A stretch of 27,500 nt of DNA from Mesostigma viride (taxonomy: Eukaryota; Streptophyta; Mesostigmatophyceae; Mesostigmatales; Mesostigmataceae), in assembly GCA_009746045.1 (NCBI GenBank), contig RPFO01002235.1, forward strand, positions 1-27,500. Reading direction: 5' to 3'. The translations under genes and the position numbers were made by a program. The number at the start of each line of letters is the position of its first letter. Positions within the stretch are counted from its first letter, which is position 1. The notes under the pieces were generated by a model. It was given only the letters and a program-made list of their open reading frames with translations, was not told where the DNA came from and did not search any database. Shown here in pieces: positions 1-10,130 of the stretch.

Positions 1-2
1 CG

Positions 3-3000
3 CCGGGTTACGCGAGACAGTCGATTGCTGAGGAGAAGAAGGCCGCGCACGAGCGGTCCCGAGCGAGACTGGAAGCCGCGGACGCCGCTGCACTGGAGGG
101 CGAACGCATGAAACTGCTGGCATCCGCGACAGCACTCATGCAGGCGCGGGTCGCCGAGGAGGTGGTGGCGGCGGTGGAGGCCCGCGAGCGGCAGCGGGGC
201 ATGGCGGCGGTGGCGGAGAAAATCGCCAGGGCGCTCCAGCAGGAGGAGGAGGTGGCGGCAGCAGCCGCGCGGCGGGGCATGCATGCTCGTGTGGAGGCCA
301 TGGTGGCCCACGAGGAGAGACTCTGGTGGCTGCCCGCAGGGAGGAACTCTCGGCAGCACATGCTCGCAGGGGGCCGGGCTCTGATGTTGGAAATGAGGAC
401 GGTGAGAGTGACGGGGATCTTCCCGCGGTTGTCTCTGTGGGTCGCAAGGCAGGCAGGCAGGTGCCCAAGGATGCGGGTGCAGGTGGGTTACGTGGGGTCC
501 CGATCGCCAAGCGGGATGCCTCCACGATGACGGTGATGTCTGGGGGAGGTGCGGGCGTCGGTGAGACGATCGCTGCGTTGGAACAAGCGGAACGGGCACG
601 GGTCAAGGCGGAGGTGGAGGCGGTGGTGGCGAGGGAGCGGGCGGGCATGCTGGCAGCAGAGCGGGCGCGGGTGGGAGCAGAAGTGTCCGCGCAGTCGGCC
701 AGGGAGGCGGTTTCCAGTGCGGCACAGGCCCCGGGAGCTGTTCCCATTAAGTCATCGGCGCTTTCAGTACCAGCTTCGGAGTCAACGCTTTCCCCAGCTC
801 GCGCATCGCGGACATGAATTCCCCGCCGGCAACCCTTGACGAGCGCAAGGCTCAGCGGGAGCTGGAGGAGAGGCAGCGCCAGCTGGCGGCGCAGCAGCGC
901 AGGATGGAGGAGATGGAGAAGGAGATGCGCGTGCGGATGGAGGCGGCAGCGCAGGCGTTACGGCGGGCGGAAGCCGAGGCGGAGGAGGCGGAGGGTGTGG
1001 CGAGGCGACGTGTGGAGGCGGCGACGCGTGAGGCGGAGCGCGTGGCGGCGTTTAGAATCGCGGCAGTGGAGGACCGGGCGAGGGCGGAGGCGGCGATGCT
1101 CGAGCGGGAGGTGATGGAGCGCGAGAGGAAGCGGATGCGCGGTGAGGGGCAGCAACACCCTGTGACAGTCGTTCATGTGCTATTGGAATGAGATCACAGT
1201 GTGCTATCAACTATGTTTCCAAGGGTGACCGCTTCACTCTAGAATGCGTGTCATCAATACGTCGCGTGCTATAGTCATAAGCACACGTCCTGGACCTGCG
1301 TGTATCAGCTTGGAATCCAACCACAGCGCCAAGTCGAGGATGTGGCTTCTTGGGAGGGCAATGCGCTTCCGCAACATTGCTTGGGGTGATTCCCTTGCAC
1401 AGCTTTGAGCAGGTGTGGTACAGGGCAAGGGCAGTTGAGCTAGCAGCATCTAATATTGCTACGGCGGGGTAGGTGGCAGGCAGGGTCTTCAAGATAAAGC
1501 AGATTGGCGAAATCTACCTGAAAGATACAATGATGATTGGGCATGCGCCCAGAGTCTCCGCCGTGTATACACGCACGCGACTATGATCGGGCACGCGGAT
1601 TCTGAAACATTTGTTTCTAGACTTCATCGCATACGGCTACAGGCGCAGCACGTGCGTCAGTGAGGCTGCAGTGCTTTTGACAATTATAGGTTAGGATTTT
1701 CGTCCGGTTCTTTTGTTTGTTATAGTATCTATGCTACATCATGCGTCACAGAACCCGATTTTCATAGAGTATCATAGCACACATTCCGTGGTTGGCATGC
1801 CTCACACCCGTACTGTCCTTCCAATGTGTTCCAAACTTTCTTCCAAGCTTTGTTACAAACTATTGTTCCAACGTCTTTCTGTCTTTTTCCGCAGCACGAG
1901 TGCGGGAGCGTGTCGACACGGAGGAGGCCGTGACGGTGGCCAGAGAACGAGGCATGCGGTCCGAGGCCCGTGACATCATCGCCCGCCTGATGGCCAGCAC
2001 ACAGGCCGGTGCATCCCACCAGCGGCTACCCTGGTGGTGGGGTAACCCGCCCCAGGGAGGCTTGCTCGGGACGGACGCTGGCATTCGGGTGCCCAGTATG
2101 GCGGGCGACCTCCACACCAGCGTCTCGCTGGGAGGGATGAAGCGGCGACGAAAAGGGCGCTCTTCCCCGCCGCAGGCATCCGGCACCAAATCACGCAAGC
2201 ACGCGTTCAAAGAGGACTCGGCGCTCGGACCCCTGGACTCTGCCCTGGACGCCCTCACCCGTGGCTCTCTGGATGCCAAGTTCGCAAGATCAGCCCACGC
2301 AAGAGCTGAATCGGATGCCTCGGTGGCGTCCGTCACGGTCTCTGACGGGCTGCTGGAATCCCTCCCGTCTTGGAGCCACAGCCATTCGTCCACGCTGGAT
2401 GAGGCCGAGGCTGGGAATGCGGCCAGTGGCGGAGGGTTAGACTGGCGGCCGCGGCCTTCCGGTGCTGAACAAGGCCGGAAAGACACCCAGGCGGCCCCTG
2501 GATCACACAGGGTGGACAAACAAACCTCGGGGGATGGTCCAGAGGAGATGTGTAGTGGAGGGCGACCGGAAGGCTCCTCGCACATCTCTTCAAGTGGCGC
2601 GCATCGTGGCTATGGGGACAAGCATGGCAAGGCCGCCGGCAAGGGGAAGGAGCACCATAATCGAGGGCATGATGACACATCACCCCCGCGCACCCCCGTG
2701 AGGACGAAAGCCATACAGACAGGGCGAGCAGCCCAGGGCGTGATCAGGGCCATGGTGACCGCAACCACGACCACGATTGCCATCCGGGTCACGGCCATCA
2801 CCATTCCTCACAGTGCCATGAAAAGCATAAGCGCGGTCATTCGCGAGGGCATGTCGATGAGGAAGATAACCACCGTGACGTGATCAGCACAACCCCCCGC
2901 GGGAAAGAGAGCCGGCGGTCCCAGAAGCAGCACGGTCATGGCAGGTACATGTGCTAGGCTGTTCGGCGAAATGGGGTGCACGCCCAGTAAGGCCATGCAT

Positions 3001-6000
3001 AATCTTGCATACGTTACTCACCTCACGATGACATGGCCTATGCCCCATTCTCAGCTTCACTATTCCCCATGCCTATTTATTTCCTCCATGCCTGTTCATA
3101 ATAGGCCCCTCACCCCTTGTCAATGTACTCGCTGTGTGGCCCAGGCTGTGCATCCCCATATGGCTTTGCCTGTTTCCAATTCAGTGCGCGTGTCCCTATC
3201 TTAGATGGCATTACCTCGACTTTGTACTGTTTGCCATCTCACTGTTTAAAGCAGCCTCCTTTTCCGCAAAGGGTGAGAAGCATCAGGGCTCCCTGCGTCA
3301 GGTCTTGTGCTTTAATATCAAATGAAGTGTGCTGGCATTGCCTTGCTTCCCGTCACAGCCTTTGCTTGAATGTCTGTTGTCAACAAGAATAATACTACCA
3401 CTGATACTGTAAAAAGTAACTGTTGCTATTCTTGGCTTCCCCTTAAGTGTAATGTCGGCAGCCCCTGGCATACTCTGCTCACCGATTCTATCGTCATCTT
3501 GGCGGTGTGTGGCATCACCTGGCTCCCCCAGGTCACCCAGCAGGCACCAGAAGGCATCAGGGACCCCCAGCCGGCGCCGTGCGGGTAAGAGCTGGCAGAG
3601 GCGTGGGCACAGCCTGAGCGACACGGAGCAGGACAATGAGCGGGACGGGGGGGATGCGACACCTGTGGCGGACGCGGAATCAGTGGTGCGGCGTGTGCGG
3701 CGCTTCATGGCGCAACAGAAGGCGCTGATCCAGGAGCGGCAGGGAGTTATCGAGGAGGCCAGGGGCCACTGGCGGAGGGACATGGACGCGCTCGAAGAGG
3801 TCAGTGGGTGGCCGCGCTGCTGCCCTCCCTCCCTTTCCCTTTCCTCATGGCTTGCCAAGGCAGGTGGGTGGGTGAGCAGGTAGGAAGCGATACAGTAGTT
3901 GATCGAGTGGGCGGGCAGGTGGGCAGGTGGCTGAATGATTAGTGGGTGGGATCCATTGGTCGCTCAAGGCATTCGGGGGTCGGACACTCTTTCCTCATGC
4001 GGTGCGATTTTAACCGGTAAACCTCCACTCCCCAAATTTCTAAGGCCTTTGAAGAGTTCTTCGGTGCATTCTTGCTGGTCTTCGTACCCATTGGCGTGGT
4101 ATGGGATAGCTCAGGTAATCTTTGAACACCTGAATATATGGACGCGTTGATTTGACTATAATCCCTGTGCACTTTGCATGTCGACCGGCTCCACCAGGTG
4201 GAGGACGCCAGCGAGCGCCAGCGACGCGCGACGGTACTCAAGGAGACACGCCGTATCCTCGAGGCACAGGCGGCACAGGTCAATGCAGAGACCCGGCTGC
4301 TGCGAGAGGTCTACCGACTGGTGGGGCGCCTGCAGGGCAGCACGGGCCGAGCCGGCGAGGACTTGAGAGGTGACGAGGGAGACCGCTCACCACCCGTGGG
4401 GTCGAGGAGCGGAGGGAAGCGTGGGGGAAGGGTACGTATGCTGGCATGCCACGTGGGAAAGGTACATATGCTAGCATGCCATGACCGAGTGCTAGCATAT
4501 CATGGCAGTAATCTTGCATGGGTAAGAGTATGGTAGCGTGCCATGACAGTATGCTACCATACCGCGACAGTATGGCAGAGTGCCATGGCATGCTAGCAGT
4601 CCACGACAGTATGGTGGCATTCCATGATATGCTAGCATGCCACGAAATCACGGTAGCAATCCATGGCAGCAGAATAGCATGACGTATGCTGGTTGCCATA
4701 GAAGAATATCAACATGTGCATGGCCTATTGTCTTGTGGCCGGCGGGTTCAATGGTGTCATGCTATTCCAGAAATACATGGTGCGTCCCAACGTTGCGAAT
4801 GCTCACGCGCAGAGGCAACAGCATCTTTAGTGGTCCCATCCATCATTACTCTTCCATCACCAGGCTGGTAATGACCTGGCATGTAACTTTCCATCAGACC
4901 GCCCTGTTACGTATGCTGTGGATGTAAGTTTTCCTTACAATCTGGCGCTATGCTCCAGGAAGCCGTTGCTAGTTGGCACACGCCCATGCTACTTGCGATT
5001 GCGTTGAAGCCCAAGGATGGGCCGCATGCCCTTTGTCATCTACAAGGAGTAAGGGGTTAGCACGTCTTGCATGCAAGCGATCAGATTCCCCAACGATATT
5101 CTAGAATGTCTTCTTGTCCTCTTTTGCTTCAAGAGGACTGTCACAATTAACCATATCCCCTCAAATGTACCTGCAGAAGCACGGGAGGCCATCCACTGCA
5201 ACGGACGGGGACACGTCGTCCCCAAGGCAGGGCCGCGCCGGCGTGACCTCGCGGGTGCCAGAATCGTTCCTTCCGGGAGCTCAGGGGACCCCCCTGCGCG
5301 AGCTGTTATGGACTGCCTTGCGCTCCAAAATGGATGACGTGGAAACAGCACTCCAGGTGGCGGCCGCTGTCAACGCGGGCGGCCACGCACACACACACGG
5401 CATCGCTGGACCGGCCCTAGGTTCCGGCCAACGGCATCAACATCCCACGTACACCAGTGGCAAGGGGAAATGGGCACGGCCCTCAGGCAAGGAAAACCTG
5501 GGTCCCAGGGGTGGTCCGGACGTGCAGAACGAGCTCTTGTCCGTGCTCACATCGCTGCTAGGGAGTGGGGGGGCATCACTGGCGGGCCATTCCCCGCACA
5601 AGGGCTCGGGCTGCCATCATCCCATCACATCCCAGGGATGGGTCCTGGTCTGCTCTCGGCAAGCCGGAAACTCCCTGCGTTGGATTCAATGTTTGGTGGC
5701 GGCGGTGCCATGGTGGCGCAGCTGTTACAGTACGGGGCCGCACGTGACGGTGCCAACGAGCTGCTGCGCCAGCACTCGGAATGGCTCAAGTCTTTCCGCC
5801 GCACGATCCAGGAGCAGGAGGCCGCGATTGGGGACAAGGGGGACACCGCAGGGATCCTTGCGGGTGACAGCAGCGATGGTGGCGAGGCATCGGGATTGCT
5901 GCGTGGGGTTGTGGGCGAGAGACGCGGCCTGGACGGGGTGCCTCGGTTGTACCATACGACGGCTCTGGGCGGTGCGGGGGCTGTGAGGCCTGGCAACACA

Positions 6001-6343
6001 GGGTAAGTCATGTAAATTTAGTGACTCTGTGTTATTTACTGCGTCCCAAAGGGTTTAAACGGGTTTAGATTTGCTAGGCATTAGGGACTCTCACATGTTA
6101 GCTTGCAAATTGCGATGACCCGTGCACATCCCAAGCCCAGCTCAAAATGGCAAGCTGTCCATAAAAGGTAAGGTATTCTCTTCCAAGCTTGGTGTTCTCT
6201 TTCCACCCCCTTCCCACCGCCTCCCAGTTGCCTGACATCATGTGCTAATCTCCACGCTCTGTTCGATTGGGAATCGGATGCTGCCGACTTGCAGGCCTCA
6301 CGCGCATTCACGAAAACAGCCACGGAAGTTCACGGCCGGATAA
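3..6343 (+). CDS. Six-exon gene for a coiled-coil, His-rich protein of unknown function (5' partial, four frame breaks)
   Basis: I do not recognise the family. Exons: 3-1141, 1895-2944, 3532-3799, 4198-4431, 5177-6002 and 6295-6343 (TAA). All introns are GT-AG and the phases join correctly at each of the five junctions, which is the main support. Exon 1 is Ala/Glu/Arg-rich with heptad-like coiled-coil stretches (about 40-320, 560-720 and 840-1140). Exon 2 starts as coiled coil, becomes Ser-rich, and ends in a His-rich tract (about 2700-2890, many GH and DH pairs). Exons 3 and 4 return to coiled coil. Exon 5 is low-complexity with a helical part near 5700-5830. The frame breaks lie near 322-327, between 750 and 813, at C5 2693-2697 and at G7 5567-5573. 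Each is fixed by one extra base, so the cause is missing bases or decay. No membrane segment or enzyme motif is visible. A scaffold or cytoskeletal role would be a guess. Confidence 0.7.
1142..1894 (+). other. Intron 1 of the coiled-coil gene
   Basis: Donor G|GTGAGG follows the ATG CGC G end of exon 1. The acceptor is a pyrimidine-rich stretch ending TTTTTCCGCAG at 1894. Joining gives codon GCA, and the coiled coil continues as MRARVRERVDTEEA. The 753 bp hold only short chance ORFs; no RNA gene or mobile element was recognised. Confidence 0.75.
2945..3531 (+). other. Intron 2 of the coiled-coil gene
   Basis: Donor CAG|GTACAT follows the His-rich exon and the acceptor is CTCCCCCAG at 3531. 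The phase matches (AG plus G). A second in-phase acceptor CAG at 3540 would drop three codons, so alternative use is possible. Short ORFs inside (for example 3117-3392) look like chance. Confidence 0.65.
3800..4197 (+). other. Intron 3 of the coiled-coil gene
   Basis: Donor GAG|GTCAGT and acceptor TCCACCAG at 4197, phase 0. Joining gives an unbroken coiled-coil reading DALEE|VEDASERQRR. Nothing else was seen in the 398 bp apart from a G-rich stretch with GGGTGGGTGAG near 3864. Confidence 0.75.
4432..4690 (+). repeat. Degenerate tandem, palindrome-rich repeat around GCTAGCATGCCATGACAGTATG
   Basis: Roughly a dozen imperfect units of about 18-22 bp contain GCTAGCATGCCA, GCATGCCATG or GACAGTATG variants. 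Many units are locally self-complementary (GCTAGC, GCATGC, CCATGG). The block begins at the splice donor: GGTACGTATGCTGGCATGCC at 4431-4450 is nearly repeated as GGTACATATGCTAGCATGCC at 4460-4479, so a second donor-like GTACAT exists just downstream. Confidence 0.6.
4432..5176 (+). other. Intron 4 of the coiled-coil gene, with a degenerate repeat at its start
   Basis: Donor AGG|GTACGT and acceptor TACCTGCAG at 5176, phase 0. The first 260 bp are a diverged repeat block, listed separately. The remainder shows nothing recognisable. Confidence 0.7.
6003..6294 (+). other. Intron 5 of the coiled-coil gene
   Basis: Donor GG|GTAAGT is a strong consensus. Acceptor GACTTGCAG at 6294 follows a modest pyrimidine tract. 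The phase matches (GG plus G). The last exon then codes 16 residues to TAA at 6341-6343. An alternative is that the protein simply ends at the in-frame TAA at 6004-6006. Confidence 0.55.
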
Positions 6344-6484
6344 TCAGCATCCTGTTTTCTGACTGGGAGCGCGGGGAAACTTTAGCAAACCCTTGTTATC
6401 CGCAATACACACTTAACATATGCTTTGAAAATCAGCGTAGGTATGGGGGAAGTTTGACTCTCGGATGTCAATGCAGGGAAAAGA

Positions 6485-6489
6485 TGTAA
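6485..6489 (+). promoter_or_regulatory. TGTAA polyadenylation signal
   Basis: TGTAA lies about 140 bp after the proposed stop codon. TGTAA, not AATAAA, is the usual polyadenylation signal in Chlamydomonas and Volvox. This supports both the gene's 3' end and the algal assignment. Confidence 0.55.
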
Positions 6490-7024
6490 CATGTAGTAGA
6501 CTATCATATTCTAATGCGGTTATTATTATGATAACATGAAATTAAATTATATTAAGTTAGATTATAACATGACTCCGTTGGGAGATCATGTAGCACGTAT
6601 TCCCTTGCTGGATCGATGAAGGTGGGCGAAGCCGCAAAACCGAACTAAGCTAATCTAGAAAACCCTTACTACTCTACTCAGCAAAGCGCCCCTTCCTCCT
6701 GGGGGGAGGGGGCTTGCCCACAGGGGCCGGCGTGTGAGTCTGGACAATCGTCTTCCACCTCTTCTTGTTCTGCATGGCAGTCCAAGCAAGAGAGAGGGAG
6801 TGAATGCGGTGTTCAAACTGAGCTGGGACCACTAGGTTGGCCAGCAACTGCTGTGTATAGGTCATGGTCCCAGCCCCGTTTGAACATATCGCATTCACTC
6901 CCTCACGAGCCACGAGGTAGCCATGGCTGACGGCGGGCACCAAATTCGGCTGTGAATATCACAATCGCTTCGTCTTTCTAAGACGCACACACTGATATAA
7001 TTTTCCGAAGCTATTACGCAATAT
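6490..7024. other. Intergenic region without a supported gene
   Basis: A locally AT-rich stretch at 6500-6570 is followed by mixed sequence. The only structure seen is the long hairpin at 6794-6905. The minus-strand ORF 6943-6674 runs through that hairpin and is not supported. Confidence 0.5.
6794..6905. other. Long imperfect hairpin, about 40-nt arms
   Basis: The left arm 6794-6832 (GAGGGAGTGAATGCG, GTGTTCAAAC, GCTGGGACCA) pairs with the right arm 6864-6905 (TGGTCCCAGC, GTTTGAAC, CGCATTCACTCCCTC). There are small bulges and a loop of about 31 nt. The size resembles a miRNA precursor or the remnant of a small foldback element. Strand and transcription are unknown. Confidence 0.55.
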
Positions 7025-8216
7025 ATGGCGAGCAAACGCTCCTCCGCGCAACGCAGCCTGGCGGGTGCGCTCAGCCCTGAAAATACGTGTGCAGCTCCGG
7101 GTGCAGCTTCGCCCCCCGGCCCAGAAGGCAGCGGCGCCACTAGCCAAGCTCTAGTGATCGCCCCGCCCCCCGGGCTTGCCTCGCCCGCAGCGTCGCCTGA
7201 GCCCAAGCGCAGTCGCCCTGCCGAGCTACGACTTTGACGCCAGCCAGCCCGCCTTCTTTGACAAGCTCGACCACGACCGCAGCCTGGCCTGCGTGTTTTT
7301 TGGATCGCACGCCTCGCTTATGGAACTGTGCAAGCAGCTCTTCCACCAGGGTCGCCTCGTCAATGCTTTCCAGAGGCGCTCCTACAATTTCGACTCCATC
7401 CTCAAACTCAGCCGCCCCCACCTTCAGCAATACGCCCTCTTCTCCCTCCTTGGACGCTCCATCGAGGAGCTCTGGCCTCCCCAGCCCCTCCACCTTGACC
7501 GAATCCTCCATCTGCTCACTCCTTAAGGAGGCCCTCGAGCAGCACGTGGCCCCCCTCGCTGCAGATGTGGCGGCCAGGGGCAGCACGCTGACTGCCGAGC
7601 TCCCGGCCCCTCCTCTCCACCATCTCCACCGCCACCTCCACCCTCCTCGCCTCCTCCACCGCCACCACCCCCACCTGTGACGCCATCACCGCCCAGCTCC
7701 GCGACATCGACCAGCGCCTCAAGGACAACGCCATCGCCATCGAGGTCCTGCAAAACACCGCAGGCCTCACCGCCCAGGCGGTGGAGGACATTGCCGCCAA
7801 GCCAGCCCTCGCTGGCCCGGCTGGCGCTGCTCCTCCCACCCAGACCTGGGCGGACATGCTTAAGCAACACACCACCTCCACCACCTCCGCCATTGCAGCA
7901 CAGCTCCAGCACCAGAAGCTCGACCTCCGCGAGGAGGCCGCGCTCGCCAAGCGCAGCCATAATGTCATCGTCAAGAACTTCGACATCATTGGAGGAAGGT
8001 GAGAATTCCGAGAAGCTTGCACGCGCGTTTGAGAGCAACATCCTTGATCGCATGGGCCTTCTTGGTGAGATCAAGCTGGTCGCCCACCGCCTTCCCCACG
8101 GGCGGGGTAAGGCAGGGGCGCCCCCGCTTCTTCTCATGGACAAGATGATGGACAAGGCCAAGTGGGCCCAGGTAGTAGAGGACAACAAACCCCCCCGTGA
8201 GGAAGCGCCCGCGTGA
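7025..8216 (+). pseudogene. LINE (L1-like) ORF1-type protein, copy 1, frameshifted
   Basis: ATG at 7025 opens a Pro/Ala-rich N-terminus that ends near PKRSR. The reading then continues in other frames: SYDFDASQPAFFDKL (from about 7225), ALEQHVAPLAADVAA (7530-7580), TAQLRDIDQRLKDNAIAIE and WADMLKQHTTSTTSA (7690-7990), then LARAFESNILDRM to the stop at 8216. Four frame changes make it a pseudogene. A helical coiled-coil middle followed by NVIVKNFD, HRLPHGRGKAGAPPLLL and a basic tail resembles L1 ORF1p (Transposase_22: RRM-like domain plus C-terminal domain); this is inferred from pattern only. It is paralogous to 9205-9473 plus 13643-14520, which keeps the C-terminal part missing here. No reverse transcriptase ORF follows. 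Confidence 0.5.
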
Positions 8217-8287
8217 GCAAACATACGGGAAGCACGCCAGACAGGTCCCCTAGGGTAGAGAGCTTAGACTAGTTTGTTTGTTTTTTT

Positions 8288-8325
8288 ACGTTGTGGATAG
8301 ACGTTGTAGATAGATGTTGTAGAAG
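8288..8325. repeat. 13-bp tandem repeat, about 3 copies
   Basis: Units ACGTTGTGGATAG, ACGTTGTAGATAG and ATGTTGTAGAAG follow one another downstream of the LINE ORF1-like remnant. They may be part of its 3' end. Confidence 0.6.
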
Positions 8326-8348
8326 ATTAGACCGGTAGGACTGTTTGC

Positions 8349-8412
8349 ATCCATCCATCCATCCCGATCCATCCATCCATCCATCCATCCATCCATCCAT
8401 CCATCCATCCAT
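8349..8412. repeat. (CCAT)n microsatellite at the end of the plus-strand TOC1-like fragment
   Basis: About 15 CCAT units, with one CCGAT interruption, run directly into the A terminus ATTTGGTGAGC at 8411. Confidence 0.9.
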
Positions 8413-8570
8413 TTGGTGAGCTATGCTCATTTTATCTATGACTAACCTGCTGAGCGGAGAATGCAACGCCGTATAGCACCAAAAGAAAAAATAATTTTAG
8501 AAAAAATATTTTTTGTGCTGGCACCCGTACCCCAGCCACCCAGGTAGGGGTTGGCTGGAGAGGTGGTTGC

Positions 8571-8577
8571 TATAAAG
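8571..8577 (+). promoter_or_regulatory. TATA box in the A repeat
   Basis: TATAAAG in the context GTTGCTATAAAGGGTGGGC lies about 118 bp before the ORF1 ATG. It is conserved in every A repeat of the window, which fits A being the promoter-bearing terminus. Confidence 0.55.
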
Positions 8578-8688
8578 GGTGGGCTTCCATTCTAGGGAAG
8601 CAGGTTGTTTTCTTTTGCCTGAGAACCTCACGTGACCACATCACAAAAAACAAAACGCAAGATAACACATCAAGCAGTATAACCTACC

Positions 8689-9204
8689 ATGTCCACAGTG
8701 ACAGCCCCAGACCGGAATTTCCTAGCGAAACTCAAGCAAGCAGCCAAGGAGGGATGCACCCCAAAGGAGGCCGCCACTGCGGTTCAGAAGATCCTAGGGG
8801 AGGGGAACTGGCTGGAGCGGATCCAGAAGCTCACTCCGGGGCGTGCCAAGAACGTCATGGACGTCCTGGAGGAACGGGGGTTTGTCAGCGACTGGGATGG
8901 GGAGGAGGCCCTGGCCGATGTGCTAGCAGCGCAACTGGGGGAGGCTATTGCAGAGCCGGACCCACCAGTGTCAGCAGGTGCGGTGGGAACGGGGGTGTTC
9001 CCCCTTCGGCAGGTGGAAGCGGAGGGGCGGGGCATGGTGGAGCGGGCGCTGGGGAGGACGACGGCGCTCCTGGGGCGATCGACCAGGCTGTGGCGGACCT
9101 GGACCGAAACCTAGGTCGGCTGCTGGGGACCGAGACGGGCTATGCAACGCCAGCTGGAGGGCTTCCATCCCGGCCGGGCAACGCCCGCACTGGCGGAGAT
9201 ATTG
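8689..9204 (+). pseudogene. Truncated ORF1 (gag-like) of the plus-strand TOC1-like fragment
   Basis: It starts ATG TCC ACA GTG like ORF1 at 20478. The first about 103 codons match the intact copy. The G5 run at 8991-8995 then shifts the frame, which ends at TAG 9112-9114, whereas the ORF1-like sequence continues in the next frame until the breakpoint at 9204. Only about the N-terminal half of ORF1 is present. Confidence 0.75.
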
Positions 9205-9473
9205 CAACGCAAAGCCCAACCATTTTATGAGCGCCGTGTTCTACGGGTCGCGCACCTCGCTTCTTGCCCTGTGCCGGCACCTTGACGACCTTGGTCGCCT
9301 CACTCCGCCTCAGTGGCAGCGTGGTCGGTACTTACATGCCGGATCTGCCCAGCTCCCCGGCCGCCCCCGCCTTAAGCTCATCGCCCTCTGCTCAGCCTCG
9401 GGCGCTCTGTCGCGGAGATCTGGGCCCCCACTTCCATGAATTCCACCTCCGAAATCCGCTCCATCATCAACCA
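9205..9473 (+). pseudogene. LINE ORF1-like copy 2, 5' part (split by the CACTA element)
   Basis: MSAVFYGSRTSLLALCRHLDDLGRL is paralogous to FFGSHASLMELCKQLFHQGRL of copy 1 at 7297-7360. After a frame change, GRSVAEIWAP matches GRSIEELWPP. It lacks the N-terminus because it begins at the junction with the TOC1-like fragment. It resumes at 13643. Removing the CACTA element with one CA duplication rejoins SIIN and QALVQHVTPL in one frame, matching copy 1. Confidence 0.5.
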
Positions 9474-9826
9474 CACTAGGAACTCGGCTTTGAGAATGGG
9501 TGAGAAATGGTGAGAAAAAGGGTGAGAAAGGTGAGAAAAAGGGTGAGAAATGGGTGAGAATGGGTGAGAAAGGTGAGAAAAAAGGGTGAGAATGGGGTGA
9601 GCATGGGTGAGAAAACACGTTTCTCACCCGGGTGAGATTGCCCCAAAAAGGTGAAAAAAGGGGAAAAACGTGAGAAAAATCTCAAAAAACAGGACGTGAG
9701 ATAAGTGAGAAAAACGGGAGGTGTGAAACGTGAGAAAAGTGAGAAAATCAGGACGTGAGAAAAGTGAGAAAAGTGAGAAAAACAGGACGTGAGAAAAGTG
9801 AGAAAAGTGAGAAAACACAGCGCTGA
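9474..9826. repeat. Left terminus of the CACTA element: TIR and subterminal GTGAGAAA array
   Basis: After CACTAGGAACTC come more than 20 copies of GGTGAGAAA-type 8-10-mers with variable A/G spacers, including a palindrome TTTCTCACCCGGGTGAGA near 9620-9637 and a CAGGACGTGAGAAAAGTGAG sub-repeat at 9750-9810. The array is purine-rich on this strand. Confidence 0.75.
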
Positions 9827-9989
9827 AAAACACACCCATAATGCAATATGCTGGCAGCAGACACATGCATGCAGTGCCAGTAACAACCGCTGTTCAAAAC
9901 AGCACGAACAATAATGATTTTTTCATTAAATGTTTGAATAATTTTAATGTTTACAGCTGCAAGAACCCATTGATTCAACTATTCAACAC

Positions 9990-10130
9990 TGTTATGGCGT
10001 TATGTACATCTTCGGCATTCAAATATGCCTTTTCAACACAGTCTGTTATGGCGTTATGACATCTTCGGCATTCAATGCCTGTTCAACACAGTCTGTTATG
10101 GCGTTATGACATCTTCCGCATTCAATGCCT
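9990..10130. repeat. 50-54-bp tandem repeat, about 2.7 copies
   Basis: Units begin TGTTATGGCGTTATG at 9990, 10044 and 10094 and continue ACATCTTCGGCATTCAA to TTCAACACAGTC. The first unit has 4 extra bases and the third is partial. It lies inside the CACTA element. Confidence 0.85.

Larger units (their letters stand above)
8411..9204 (+). mobile_element. 5' fragment of the TOC1-like (DIRS/PAT) retrotransposon
   Basis: It contains the complete A repeat (8411-8620), its TATA box, a leader and the first part of ORF1. It matches the reverse complement of 25661-24870 and 20760-19970 with few changes: a 4-bp CATA difference in the leader, scattered SNPs, and a G5 rather than G6 run at 8991-8995. 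Homology stops after GGAGATATTG at 9204, where LINE-like sequence begins. It is the oldest-looking of the three copies here. Confidence 0.85.

Noticed and set aside
3117-3392. ORFs inside intron 2 of the coiled-coil gene
   Set aside because: They lie between matching splice sites, and their composition is unlike the flanking exons.
6674-6943. 89-codon minus-strand ORF with protein-like composition
   Set aside because: It lies across the long hairpin, has no recognisable domain, start context or splice support, and ends in low-complexity Pro/Lys.
9474-9826. CRISPR-like or coding reading of the GTGAGAAA array
   Set aside because: Repeats are 8-10 bp with irregular purine spacers and mirror the other end of a DNA transposon. 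There is no repeat-spacer regularity, and the locus is eukaryotic.
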